Shown here: in pieces, positions 36,014 to 48,200 of the stretch
Layout: every line of letters starts with the position of its first letter
How positions within the stretch are numbered: position 1 is the stretch's first letter
Origin: Syngnathus acus
Taxonomy: Eukaryota; Chordata; Actinopteri; Syngnathiformes; Syngnathidae
Direction of reading: 5' to 3'
NCBI RefSeq assembly: GCF_901709675.1
Contig: NC_051087.1
Location: forward strand, 8,892,884 to 8,956,883
Length of the DNA stretch: 64,000 bases
The notes under the pieces: model-generated
Database searches by the model: none
What the model saw: the letters and a program-made list of their open reading frames with translations, nothing else
Told to the model about the DNA's origin: nothing
Made by a program: the position numbers and the translations under genes

Positions 36014-39000
36014 GTAAGTTAGAATCAAGCAGGCTTTTATGATTATTTTACAGATCTACTGTGTACTGTAAGACCTTTCATTTGTTAGTCTGAACTTGAC
36101 CATTTTTTTACAAGACTATTTGTTATTCTCGAAATAGCTGATATGCTTCAAGAAAATTATAAAATCTCAAATGTGAAGTCTTTGTTAATGTCTGAATGTT
36201 GATGGTCAAATTGTATCCTTTTCTCTTATTATTATTATCATTATTATTATTATTATTATCATCATTATTATTATTAGTATTATTATTATTATGATTTAAA
36301 ATTCATGATTCTTGGCTTAAATAAATAAATTCCATCATATGATGTATAGAATCACATAAGCTACATTTATCAAGTGGTATTTCCCGATAATTTTCTCGCA
36401 CAATTTGTTTTGAGGTTTTTGCATAAAAATTATGTATGCTAGATTTTTTTCTTAACAGGACACCAAATGGTTATCTAACAAAGTTGCATGTTATCAACTT
36501 TGTGGCCCCGCTTTAGTGTCACCTTATGTCACTTGCCAGGCGTCAAATCAGACTGTTTAGCTGCCTGACCTGTGCTTCTGTTAATCTTGTTGTTTCTTCC
36601 TTGCTAACACCCCCACATTGCATATTAAAGACTTGTGTGCATTTGGCTTTTCTCTTTGCTTTCTTTTAATTAGCTTCTAATTAGGGATAAAGAATATGCT
36701 AGTGATAGCTGTGGTTGCTCATTTCGGGCGCCAGAGCTGCGTGTTGCATAATGATCCCCTCGTTTGCATTAGAATAGGGTGTCGGCATTAGGCTTATATT
36801 ACTTGGGTCTTTGCCATTTGTGGTGGCACATTTGGTATAAGTAAATGATGACTGGTTGGTCATAGTTACACTAGGTGCACCTGCTTTACTTTACTTATTT
36901 ATTTAAATTTATTGTGCAGTACCTTGTTAAAAACCAAGGAATACATTGCAAAATGTTTCATTTTGAAAGCTGTCATTTTGGACCAATCCGCAAGCTGTAT
37001 TAAGGAATGCGCTTATCATACTTTGATGTTTGATGTTATCAGCTTGCATCTGCAGTAGTGCACCGGGCCCCGCGAGCTTCCATGCTGGTGGCACACGGGT
37101 GATTTGTAATCATTTTAAGAATGTACTTAGGGTGATTTCCACTGAGGCTGTGTGAGCTGCAGAGGGCTCTTTTATGAAAGAGGACGACATCAGAAATTGT
37201 GTGTTGAGGACCCTTTAGTGAGAGTGGTCAGGCTGAATGCGTTCTGAGTGAAAAGCTAAAATTCTGTGGTGTGTGTGCGGGCGTGGAAAGAAGAAAGCGG
37301 TCAAAAAGGGACTAATCTCTTTTTAATGAACGTGTTGTCGAGAGCAATAGCACGTAAACTCGTATGTTCCCATGCTTTGGAAAGATGTGAGAGTCGATTA
37401 AACACACTTCTAGCACAGAAGTCAGGATGTAATGACATCACCGTTTAAGAGATTAATTCTTTATCATTTCCTTATTCCTAATTCTTTTAACGGAGTGTCT
37501 TTTTTTTATTTTTATTAGGGACATACAATACAAAGTGGCTTTTGATTGCCTAAAAAGAAGACACTAGTTCTGCAGTGTTCTTTGCATATTGTCTTCCATT
37601 TTTCTAATTTTCTATTTGATGTGTTTGCAGCAAAGCCCATCAGTCTGGTGGAGAGGTGTTGGTGTCGTTCTACTCTCAACACGGTTCCCCAGCGCTCCAT
37701 CAAAGAACTCAAGTTCCTCCACACACCCAACTGTCCTTTCCAAGTCATGTGAGTATAGCATTTTAGATATTTGTTCCTGTAAGAATTCCAGGTAGACGCT
37801 ATTCTTGGCCACATAGGTATTAATGACACTGAAATGTTGTGAAGGTTTTTCAGTCCAGCTTCATGATCTGTAGTTTTAGTCCAAGTAAAAGGTTAAATCA
37901 GCTAAGCAACAACGTAAACAAAACATGCTGTATTTGTTACTTTGATTTGATTTTCATGTGCGAACGTAAAATAGTTGGCTGGGCTCGGACGATGTGAAGG
38001 AAACGTTATCCATCCAGCAGAACAAGCTGGAATATATAAATTCAAATATATTACACATGAGCGCTATATCACAAGTTGCCAAGTGGTGGGAAATTTTTGG
38101 ACATGCTGGTAGAAATGTAGTGCTTTTGTTTTGTTTTGTGTGTTTTTTTTTTTTGGGTGGATATCGACAAATGTGATAAACAGAACAGGAACAGTTGTCA
38201 TATCTAGATATACGTTCCTGCTTTGCCAAGAGAATTCTCTAGTCTTACACAAACTGCTGCCATGCCAAAAATGTACAACAGTCACATATTTAACAGGATA
38301 GCAACTTTTGGAGCTTGATGTCTAAATTGTGCAAGGAACATTAATTCAACTTAAGTCCTTGCCAAACAATGTCATGAGAAGATGTGCGGAAAAATGCTTG
38401 ATTAAATGTAGTGAAGTGTGAAATATTACGATTGACTGGAGACCAGCCCAGATTGTCAATCACAGCTGACTTCAGATGAAAGTCGGTCTCTGTGTGTGTG
38501 ATTGCATGTATACTATGCAAAAGATATAGTTTGAGAATTACAAATACAAAGTAAACTATTAGTTGTGAATTTCCCCATATCTAAAGGATATAATATTTTC
38601 TAAATATAAACTTTTCTTGCTTAAGCTTCCAAATATTTTCCTATTCAACCTATCCAAGAGATTTTATACAATTCTACAATGTACATGTAACAAGCCTGAA
38701 ATGTAGAAATTGTTGTGACAAGCAATGCACACTGTTAATGGGTAATTTAATGTCGAATGCTACAATACTAAACTGAAAAAAACATTTTGTCAAGTGATTG
38801 CACAAATAAAATAATGTGGATCCAGATCAATTTTAAGTCTACTTAATAAAATTGAGTTAATTAAATCTACAGTTATTTTCTTTTTTTTTTCTTTATTGAA
38901 GGTTCATTTGTTGTAAGGTGTTTAAATCATCCATAAAGAGGCTACTTCAAAGTGTTGCACTCCGAATTAAGAAAAAAATGACGGCCGAAGCTCGAGGGGG

Positions 39001-42000
39001 CGATTTATGTTTTGCAAAGGAAGCAATAATTAAGGGTCAAAGTGATTACCTTTGTGTTTCTGCTGACCCCCTGCGTCCCTTTTCCACTTTCTCTTTTTTT
39101 TCTTTTTTTTTTATCTGCCGCCTCAGACCGCACAGCAAGGCTGAGTATAATGTCACCGATCTGGAACACATTAACTCAAAAGCCTCATTCATTAGTTTTC
39201 TATAGAAAATCAGGTGGCAGAGGCCTCAGCCAAAAGGCGAAAAGGCTGCCAAATGAGGAGGAGGTGACTTGTGACTCTATGGAGCGTGAATGAATGGCAA
39301 AAGGTCACAGAGGACACAGAGAGATGCGACCAGCCCAGAGGAGTCAAGAAGTCATTTCGGCGAGGTGAGGGGAGAGGAAAAAAACATCTCGCTCCTGAGA
39401 TATCGCCACTGAGGCACATGAAAGCACGTAGAGAAACATTATACTTCTCTGTGACCCCCCCCCCTCCCCTCGCCCTGCCCGACAGTCTCCCGCCATGCTC
39501 CCCAATATGACCCCCGCATCTCCTTCACACTCATCCCAGCATGCTGTTGGTATTAACTTGCTGTGAAGTAATTACTACCTGCTGCTTGTGGATCACCAGC
39601 CCTCAAACTTGAGCCAAGTCAATTAGAGATGACTTGCTGGCCCAGACCAGCAGATAGATAAAACAGGACAGAAGGGATTCTCGGAACACATCAAAAACAG
39701 GATGGAGGTCCCAAGCGGATGGACATGCCATCCCCCCAATAAAAGAAGAGGAGAGAAAATAAACACAGATCCAGTTACGGAGCTGCTGACATGTTAGTTT
39801 GAAGGATTGGATGCTCCTTGTCTTTTCAAAGTGAGATGCCATTTGCTCGTGTGAGGTGAGGAACACAGAAGGTGGCCGGTTCAAGCGAGATGGTGTTTCA
39901 TTTGTGGAGCAGTGTGATGGAGATGTGGAAGGAAGAGAAAGACTCCCCTCGAAGTTGCTAGTTCTCACACATGACCTTTTGTCACAAAGGTGTGACACAC
40001 ATGTTGAGAGCCGAGCCGCCTGCCCCCGACTTGTGTTGCTACAAATCTTCACCTAAATATTTACACATGTTTTCATCACTCATGGGGATGCTCTCACACA
40101 CACACACACACATGCACACACACTCACACACACTTGGACCACAACAATAGTAATCAATCATACTCTGGGAACACATTGATGTCCCAGAAATATCAGTCCA
40201 CAACTTGGCTTTAAATTCACATTTTCAGTATGTTCAATTATTTCGCCATTAGAAGAAACAATAGTAAAAAGAACAAAGATGTTCAGAAAATGGATGAATG
40301 GATATATTAAATAAAATAGTCATATTGGTTCAAATATCTCAGAAAGAAAAAAGATTTCTCTCTTTGCCACAATTTGAAGTGATAAAAGCACACATTTCCA
40401 CCAAAATAAAAATAAAATAGTAATAATTGTGGAACTTTTCTTGGGACCGCACCTTGTAGGAGGATCTATATCTTAAAATGTATCTTCAAGATAACAGAGA
40501 ACTTAGATGGATATTTTTGATGTATTGATTGGGAAAATGCCCCTTTTCTTCTTTTGGTACATGAAAGAATTGGGTTCGAGCACTCTCAGACAATACTGTT
40601 TTAAATGACCCTAATTTGTATCCGCTAATTATTTGGTTCAATCACAGTTAAATTGAACCACCGGTCAGATCAAAAGAAGTTGCCAAAGTCAAAGTTTACA
40701 TCAAGCCAATGTGCACAGATGTTTTCGACTCTGTGCAATATCACACAAGCAGGCAGGAGATTAAGCCTTGAGAAAAAAAATAAACTTCAATGCGACAGAG
40801 TGTTTTTGATCTACTCGCACACTTTCATCTACTTGATCTACTTCTGAGCCCAAACGGTGGCAACCTGCATATTTTCTTTCAAATATTAATATCATATTGT
40901 TAACAATCAAATACAAAACCCTAATGAGGCCATGCATAAATTAGATATTCTCCTTGTTATGCGTGGTCTACGTTTACGAGGAGACATGATAAACCAAGCT
41001 TTGAGGCGCAAAAAGCACATTTAGAAGAAACTACAAGCAGACCTCCAGGGGCAGATGATGTAAAGTTGACCGGGGCGATCATGGTCCAGTCACACATAAA
41101 TCGCTGCATCTCAAATGTTTCCATGTGAGATGTGAGTGAGCCACATGAATGAGAGGAGCCGCTGTGTTCACACCCACAGCAGCGCAACCACCCATTTCAA
41201 AATACGATCAACACCCGGTCTGAAACAAATCCGTGTAGATTTACGCAGCGGTCCATGCCAGTCATGGAAACAGAACTAGATGAACATATTTCTCTCTCTT
41301 TTTTTTTTCTAATGCAGCTGCTCTTCAGCAGAACAGAAAAGTGTTAATTTCTCACAGCTGGCCAGGGGTTGACAACCTGTCATGCTCAATGAGCATCACG
41401 TTTACAGCTCACATGTGTTGGAAGACATGCTGAGGTTTAGCTCAGGTGTTTTTGACTGCTATTTTCATTAAATGTGTCTCTGAGGCAAAGAGTCCCTTTT
41501 TTTGCCCCAAATAAAATACATTAATTGTCATCAAATAAAGAAACCTTGTTTAAATATTTTAACTTTTGAAAGTTTGATGTCACAGCATCCTGGAAACAGT
41601 TTTTACACAATGTGAGTTCTTCAAAGATGAAATGGTGCTATTATTCCATATTTAGTCAAAGATATTGTGATTTATAAGCAACAGATAAGCTAAAAATGCC
41701 CAGAACCAGCACATAAACCTTTAAGTGTTTACGCAGCAGTAGGTCATTAACATTACCTTTTATCACCTCACTACATGATAGTATTTATTATCCAATTGGG
41801 AGTAATGAAATTCATTCAAGTGGAAAAAAAACACACATAATGCAGTTATAAAACAGTCCGTCTTGTGCATTTGTGGATCTCAGTGATCCAACTCTTAGAG
41901 TTGATCTTGCCAAAGAAGCTTTTAAAATGTATCTCTTTTGGCTTCACTGCAAATTTATAGGCAGAGGGTGCTCCGTAGACAATGTAGTGTTGAATTTTTG

Positions 42001-42324
42001 TCAACAATAAACCTGATTTACGTATACAGGACATCAAAAACACACACTTCACATGTAAACTTGAAGCAATTGGAGAAGTCAAGAGGCCGTTTTGTGGGTC
42101 AAACTTGACGGTAATGTGCATTCTTCCGTGAGCATACGTTATGTCAAGAAAATAAACACTAGTAAGTCAATATGTGGAACACATAGGCCTGCTGTACCCC
42201 ATTCATAATCCAACCCTCTTTGTCTCCATCCCGCAGTGCCAAACTGAAGAGCAACAGGGAAGTTTGCATCAACCCAGAAACCAAGTGGCTGCAGCAGTAC
42301 TTAAAGAACGCCATAAACAAGTAA
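35947..42324 (+). CDS. cxcl12a: possible alpha-like Cxcl12 isoform (exons 1-3, read-through stop)
   Basis: If the third intron is retained, exon 3 reads ...AAC AAG TAA, with the stop at 42322-42324 overlapping the splice donor. The product is a 90-residue precursor ending NAINK, almost the length of human SDF-1 alpha (89 residues, which ends in a similar ALNK). An AATAAA at 42416-42421 could terminate such a transcript. The reading is seen directly; use of the isoform is inferred from the mammalian gene. Confidence 0.4.
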
Positions 42325-44034
42325 GAATAAAAACCACTCTCTCTCTTCGAGTGGGCTTGCGCATCACTGACCAAGACAGACATGAATAATTACAATTTAG
42401 AGCCGACACAGAACAAATAAACCACTGATACAAATTGCTGCTTCACCATCTTGCTGGGAATTACTCCTTGAAAGCAATGACTTGGTTGATGTAAGCCGCC
42501 TGAATTATCATCTGTGAAATGATGTGCATGTAGTTAAGATAACTGATAAATCTGTCTGTGGTGCGCCTGCTTCCTCCTTTCTCATAACCTTGTGTCTAAG
42601 CATCACAGGCGTCATCACTGTGTTCATCATCATCAGCTCACATGCCCGCCGCACTTAGTAATACACTTAAACACAAAACTATGTCCAATGGACTTTTAAA
42701 TTCATGCTCCGCAAAATTATCACCACTAATTGCACATTCACAGCAGATTTGCCATGGCCACGGGGCAACACCGGGGGAGGAAAGTTTGGAAGGTCTAATA
42801 TCAGTGGCAGAGCATTCGCATTTTAACAAGCCATGCTGTTAAAATGTTCACATTCCTCATAAGCAAAAGTGTCTGCTGGTGATTATTGCCAGGCTGAATG
42901 TCTGATTCTCGAAACACTACAAAAGCTTATGTTGGGAAAACAAAACAAGTCATGTGGATGTACAAGGAGTCAATTGTTTATGCATGACTTGCCTAAATAG
43001 TCAAATATTTGTCAGCATTAAGCAAACAATATAAAGCTGATTATACCTTGTAAATATTTGTTTTAACGCAACAACAACAAACGTTTAATGTGTTTACAAA
43101 CAAATCCCTGAATTCACCTAATTTGGTTTCGGCCTTTAAACCGAAATGAGCAGCCACTACTTCTCAAGTGATTTGAACAAAAAGAAAAAAATATGGGGCT
43201 GATTTAACAAGGAGAGTTATTTTGGCTCAGCGCAGCTCAGAATTGTTGAGGGAATTACTGCTGTCAACTTTGACTGTCTCTACATGAGACCCTACATGTT
43301 TGGCATCACATGTTGCGATATAGTATCAAGCATAACATTTCCCTGTGTGTCAGATGAGAAGATTGTGCTCCAGCCTGGGAACAGATCCATATTATTTATT
43401 TTTATTAGTGCACTTCACATGTGTCCAAGATACGCATTTCTAACCCCACCAATGGTGTTACACTGTGAGAGATGACCTAAAACACGGAATGTGACATGAA
43501 ACACAAAATAGTGCCCTACCGAGAATGAAGAAAATCATTTATTTGGTTCCCTTGCAAAGAGCATGGCTGCACTTGATCACATCGCTCTTTTCATGTTAGA
43601 TTACATCAACTGTATATTCCTTGTAAAAAAAATAATAATAATAATCATACACGTTATACATGAAGGGAAATTTTAAAAAACAAAAATAAACACTTTTTTT
43701 TTTTTTAAATAAGTATAAACATAAATCAAATTAAATATCAATCAATATAGAAAAACCCTCTGCTCTCATTTATGTATTTCTTGTCGCAGTATGAAATCCA
43801 AAAGAAAATGTTATTTATATAGATTTTGATACAAAAACATTACAGATGGGTGAATAAGTAAGTAGCAGAGAACGGAATATAATCCGTAAACTATAATCTG
43901 AAAGAGAAGACATGGGCAATCACGTTTTGTTAGCTTTGGTTTCTGCAAAGGAAAGCATATTTGCCAGTAAACATGTTTCTAACTATGTGCGCAGGGTGAA
44001 AAAGTCAAGAAGACGCAACAATAAGAGGAACTAA
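35947..44034 (+). CDS. cxcl12a: Cxcl12 (SDF-1) chemokine, four exons, 102-aa precursor
   Basis: Secreted CXC chemokine, ligand of Cxcr4 and Ackr3 (Cxcr7), which guides germ cells, lateral-line primordium, endothelium and blood progenitors in fish (family knowledge). Joined exons are 35947-36013, 37631-37748, 42237-42320 and 43995-44034, 309 nt including TAA. Residues 1-22 form a hydrophobic signal peptide (MDIKLLPLMLLLAVVTHG...). The mature chain starts KPISLVERCWCR: the Lys-Pro needed for receptor activation, then the C-W-C motif. Two more cysteines follow, in TPNCPF and EVCINP, then the C-terminal helix (TKWLQQYLKNAINK) and the basic tail VKKSRRRNNKRN. The ATG has A at -3 and G at +4. All introns are GT-AG. 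Length is close to the family's usual 90-120 residues. The 'a' copy is preferred over 'b' because of the signal-peptide pattern, ELKFL, NPETK and NAINK. The paralogue assignment is less sure than the family. Confidence 0.93.
36014..37630 (+). other. cxcl12a intron 1
   Basis: A 1.6-kb GT-AG intron. It holds an imperfect (ATT)n tract at 36227-36292. I see no further exon or recognisable element in it. Confidence 0.85.
36227..36292. repeat. (ATT)n microsatellite in cxcl12a intron 1
   Basis: About 20 units with ATC and AGT interruptions. Confidence 0.9.
37631..37748 (+). CDS. cxcl12a: cxcl12a coding exon 2 (N-loop, CXC motif, beta strand 1)
   Basis: The acceptor gtgtttgcag is followed by 118 bases. 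The split codon g+ca gives Ala, then KPISLVERCWCRSTLNTVPQ, the 30s loop and PNCPFQV. It ends 'at' before the donor gtgagt, so the Ile codon is completed by the first base of exon 3. The exon holds the first three of the four structural cysteines. Confidence 0.95.
37749..42236 (+). other. cxcl12a intron 2
   Basis: A 4.5-kb GT-AG intron with a (CA)n tract at about 40094-40134 and a C-rich run near 39453-39464. A relatively GC-rich block at about 39220-40050 is open on both strands (a 149-codon frame at 39603-40052 on the - strand) but resembles no protein I know. It could be a regulatory or conserved non-coding block. Confidence 0.85.
40094..40134. repeat. (CA)n microsatellite in cxcl12a intron 2
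   Basis: CA tract with TG and CT interruptions. Confidence 0.9.
42237..42320 (+). CDS. cxcl12a: cxcl12a coding exon 3 (fourth cysteine and C-terminal helix)
   Basis: The acceptor ccatcccgcag is followed by 84 bases encoding the end of the Ile codon, then AKLKSNREVCINPETK and WLQQYLKNAIN. The exon ends 'aa' at the donor gtaagaat. Unspliced reading gives AAG TAA, that is Lys then stop, the same place where mammalian SDF-1 alpha ends. Confidence 0.95.
42321..43994 (+). other. cxcl12a intron 3
   Basis: A 1.7-kb GT-AG intron. Its first bases double as the alpha-like stop codon and 3' UTR. It holds short (AAT)n at about 43630-43645 and a poly-T run at about 43695-43706, with nothing else recognisable. 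Confidence 0.8.
42416..42421 (+). promoter_or_regulatory. candidate poly(A) signal AATAAA for the alpha-like transcript
   Basis: A canonical hexamer lies 92 bases past the read-through stop. Moderately GT-rich sequence follows further downstream (about 42510-42570). Without transcript data it may be a chance match. Confidence 0.35.
43995..44034 (+). CDS. cxcl12a: cxcl12a coding exon 4 (basic C-terminal tail and stop)
   Basis: The acceptor ctatgtgcgcag is followed by g, which completes Lys, then VKKSRRRNNKRN and TAA. Eight of the twelve residues are Lys or Arg, including an S-R-R-R run, so extra heparan-sulfate binding is likely (inference). This exon corresponds in position to the beta/gamma-specific exon of mammalian CXCL12. 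Confidence 0.88.
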
Positions 44035-45240
44035 GTCTGAGGGATGTTGGTCAAGCACCCTCGGATCCAACCTGTGTACCTCCTTTCCACTGCTATGGAT
44101 GTATGTAAACACGCTGTATGTACCTGTCCACCTCTCTGGACTGCTTGCACAAGAAGCACTTCACCGCCAATTTGTGCCACCCACCACAGGCTTCTCTGGA
44201 TGTCCACACAGTCCCACCCGTAACCCCCAAACCCTCCACGGTAGCACCAAGTGCGATTAAAACCTGTCTTGCAACAATTGATGCAAATAAGGTCACTTGT
44301 GTGAGTGCTGGCTGATCAGCTCAAGCGTGTGTGTAGAAAAAGGCATTTTGAATTTTCTCTTTGAACAGATTTACGGGTAATGATTTTGCCCACCACTTTA
44401 TGTCAAGTGTCCTTTAGTCATTCCGAATTATAATTTGTATCATTTTTATAGGCGGGTCACACTAACACAACTTTCTCAAGATCTTTTGAAATACTTGATT
44501 TGTGCTATGATCAAGAATGTCAATTATCCACTAAGTAGATATATTCCGACTTTCTGCCTTATGTATGTGAAAATGGCACTATTTTTAAACACTATTTTCT
44601 AGGAATGACAAACATGCCGCAAAGCACTGGTTCATGTGGTGCTACACATTCAGGAAGCGTTTTTATTATTCATACGGTTTGTACTGTTTAGATCATGCAA
44701 AACTATAATCAGCTCATGTCTTTATTTTTGGGAGTATTTCTTAATGGTCTGATGTAAAGTTGAAATAAGAAAGAAAGATGATGAAGAAAATGGAACTATG
44801 GAGTTTTGGTGTATATCGTTTGGTAAAGCAGCTTTTGCTGATTGAGCATATCAGTAGAGACCAAATATTTATTCAGTGCATCACACAACAAGATGAAACC
44901 TCAGCTATAAGATCAGAATTCTTAATCTGGTAAAGGTTTTTACTGTTTGGAGACATTTGAGCAAGTTGACTGCAATATTCTTGGATGAGAATCGATGGGC
45001 AAGTTGGCTATATCAAACATCTGAACAGCTTGTCAAAAAAAGGGAATGTTCATGATGGCCAAGAGAACGGTTTGATGATCTTTTATCATACATAAAAAGA
45101 AATATTTTTGAGCCACTTTATTATCAAGTGCTATGTCTTGTTAGTGTTACAGTTTTTATTTTTATATTGTGTAAATACTCACTGAATGCTTTTAAATACA
45201 GAATACAGTATAGTAAATATTAAATGAAGGCTAAAATGTC
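44035..45240 (+). other. cxcl12a: cxcl12a 3' UTR (end uncertain)
   Basis: This is the sequence after the stop. It starts moderately GC-rich, then becomes AT-rich with several ATTTA-type motifs. The first reasonable poly(A) hexamer is ATTAAA at 45219-45224, giving about 1.2 kb. Other candidates are ATTAAA at 45458-45463, AATAAA at about 45959 and AATAAA at about 46317. A long 3' UTR is usual for vertebrate CXCL12. Confidence 0.45.
44155..44161 (+). promoter_or_regulatory. miR-430 seed-match site (AGCACTT) in the cxcl12a 3' UTR
   Basis: AGCACTT pairs with the miR-430 family seed (AAGUGC) and lies 121 bases after the stop codon. In zebrafish, miR-430 is known to regulate sdf1a/cxcl12a. The site is seen directly; its function in this species is inferred. 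Confidence 0.45.
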
Positions 45241-48200
45241 ATATTTCTGTCATGCATTAGATTGTGGATACAATTTGTCATTTCTCGCACCAGAGGAATT
45301 AGATTTCCTCTTAGAATGTTAAAAGTCAGCCAAGCCAATTAAATTCTGTCCTCCAATTGTGTTTTTGTTCTCTCTGCTTTCATTTATTCAACAGCGCTGG
45401 TGTCCATCTAAGGATTCCACTGTTGCATCTTGTTTTAATCCGTCCCACAAATAGAGAATTAAAGTCAATATTATCATTCAAGACATATTTCAGCACAGCC
45501 ACACCAAACACTTGATTAGCTTTGAAAACCCTTCCTATTTATATTTAGTGTCAGCACAACCTGTGAGGCAAAGCAGAGCAAAAACTGTGTTTTGCGATCC
45601 AACATGTGCTTTCTATTAGGACACTCCCAGCACCCCATAGACTTTCCTCTCTGCTTAACTATTCACATACTACATACTGGTGGTTGTGGTCTTTGTTAAC
45701 TTTATTTGTTATGTTTGACAATTGGCGGGCTGCTTGCTAACACAGGCTATAATCCAATTAGGTGGCAGCCAGCAGTGCAATAAGCATTCTTAGTAAGTAA
45801 GTGTGATAAATATGAATGGGCTATAATTTCAGGTCATAATTCGGCACCACAATAATGACTCCACAATGCCAATAACAAAATATGAATTTTAGAGGTAATG
45901 TGAGCACCTTATGTTCATATTTGGTGCCCTTTTTAAAGAGAAAAATACATTTTTAAAAAAATAAACGAGTGTAGCCGCGCATAGATTTCACTAATATTGC
46001 AAAGAGCAATTACTAATATACTGTATTAAACAGACATCAATGCCTATTTTAACCATTCCAATATATCGCTGTATCACAATGTTTGGAATGACACTTTGTG
46101 TATTTCTTACCGTATATTTTTTTAACACTGTTTTGCATTTACTTGTTAGTATGCAAAAATAAGTGGGCATCATTTGGACACCAAGAAAATGTGAAATAAT
46201 CTTTGTAATCTGCTTATGACACATTTTTTTAATATATCTCATGTATTAGCAGCATTTGTATTTTCTCTGTAAACCATGAGACAGTATTTTAGCGAGCATA
46301 CGCAAACCACTTTTTCAATAAAGTCACATGAAATTAATGTTTCAGTTTTATTGCATTGTTGTTGTTGTTGTTGTTTCCATAATTTATTCTCTCTGACACT
46401 AAAATGAGGACATTTACAATAAACAAAAATATATTTAGTCCAGATGGGCGGGCCTAAAGATTTAATTTTGAAGTAAGACCATGTACACGCTGCAACATAC
46501 CCTTTCACGGATATCAAATCAAAAACACTCTTGCTCTGAAAAAGCTCTTGCATCTTTCTTGAGTTGCTATCAATTTAGTTTTACTCCTTGGCAAAATGTT
46601 GTTATGAGTCAGTGCCTCGAAAGCCATAAACCTCACAGCACATCACTGATCCTGCGTATTTCTCTGTTTTCAATTCTTTTTTGTTTTTGGGATAATGAGA
46701 ATAGACCAAATAGGCTCCAGTTTAGCTTTAGCCCTAATGAGGACAGTTCAGCACTTCATAAAACGGATCAATAAAAATGTCTGGGAATGTCCACTCCCTG
46801 TCACAAGCCACAATAGAAGGAGGACCGCTTAGCTTCTTCGCCAAACAACACACTAATGAACAATTCATCTTAGTAAAATGAGCACGCTTGTCTGAGATTT
46901 CACACCGACGTGTGTTCATTTGTGCTGATTCATTACTCCCGAGGAGCACCAGGGAACCCACGGAGCTCCAATGTGTCAGCTCTAATCAAGCAGAGCCATG
47001 CTGAGCGGATTCATTTCATGGTGCTGCTCTCTCCTCTGACCTGCGGCCAGTCATATGAGCAACACGAGACACTTTTTGGAGGTGGACCAAGGGCGATCCA
47101 AGGTCAAGGTTGCTTGTTTGGGGCCTTCTGGGCTCAGTCAGAAATGATTTCTATACTGTGCTTACTCAGCTGAGGCCCCGTTATGATGAAGGTGGTGGAC
47201 ATACGCACGGGATGTTTTCGGAATATGTTTTTTAGCAGACACTCAGTCATGCTCCATTTAATTGAGGAATTTTAGGGGTTTATTTGAGATTATTCTTTTT
47301 ACAATATCAGTTTCTTGAAATGTTCTCATTAAAACTGACAAATCAGTTGCGAGTCATAAAATGTGTCCCGAAGGCTTATTCGAGTTTGTTCTCATATGCA
47401 TACTCAGTCCAACTGAGAGCAATAAAGCACAGACACCAACAGGTGCAACCAACTAATCATTTTTCAACAAAAAAAAGTACAACCTCACCCCCAACTAGGA
47501 TTTCACACACGTGCCCACATGCATGCATGCAAGAAATCTTTGCATGCATCTTTGCTTATTCATCGTTCAGCAGAAAACATCCAAAGTGATATTTCTGCAC
47601 TAAATATGAAGAATATGAAGTAACCCTGCAAAATAATGTTTCAATTTATTTTGATTGAGATGGCCTAACGCAGCATTGAATGTGATTAGTTAATCAATAA
47701 TAACTAGCCTACATTTTGTTTTCAGCCATTCTGGGATTTTATTTTTTACATAATAAAAATGTGTAATATTTTTTAAATCCAGGAGTTAATGTAAAATTTA
47801 ACAATAATCACACAACTAACCTTTTTCATACCTCCATACAGAATAAAAGTAATTTGGACTAAATACAATCAATATTAAATATTTGGCGTTTTTCTTTTCT
47901 CAAATGTTGAGTAACAAGTTTCTTTTGCATCATAATCAAAATTTACAAAAACAATTGATTAGTAATGTACTGTAAACTTGCCCCTGTTCTACTTTAACGT
48001 TTGCGCCTGCAAAAAAAATATGGTGGATTAAAATGAAATGTTTTCTGTGAATCATTTACATGGAAAAGAAAAAGTGAGCGCACAGGAACCTTCAGGTTGA
48101 ATCACCTAAGCCAGAAATCGTAACCATTCTGGACAGAAAATTGCCTGGCCGACTTGCTCTTGGAGGTTGTGTGTAATCCGGCATGATTTGAGGCTCTTGA

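Noticed and set aside
37515-37829. Open frames on both strands over cxcl12a exon 2
   Set aside because: Shadows of the chemokine exon; none shows its own splice signals or known domain.
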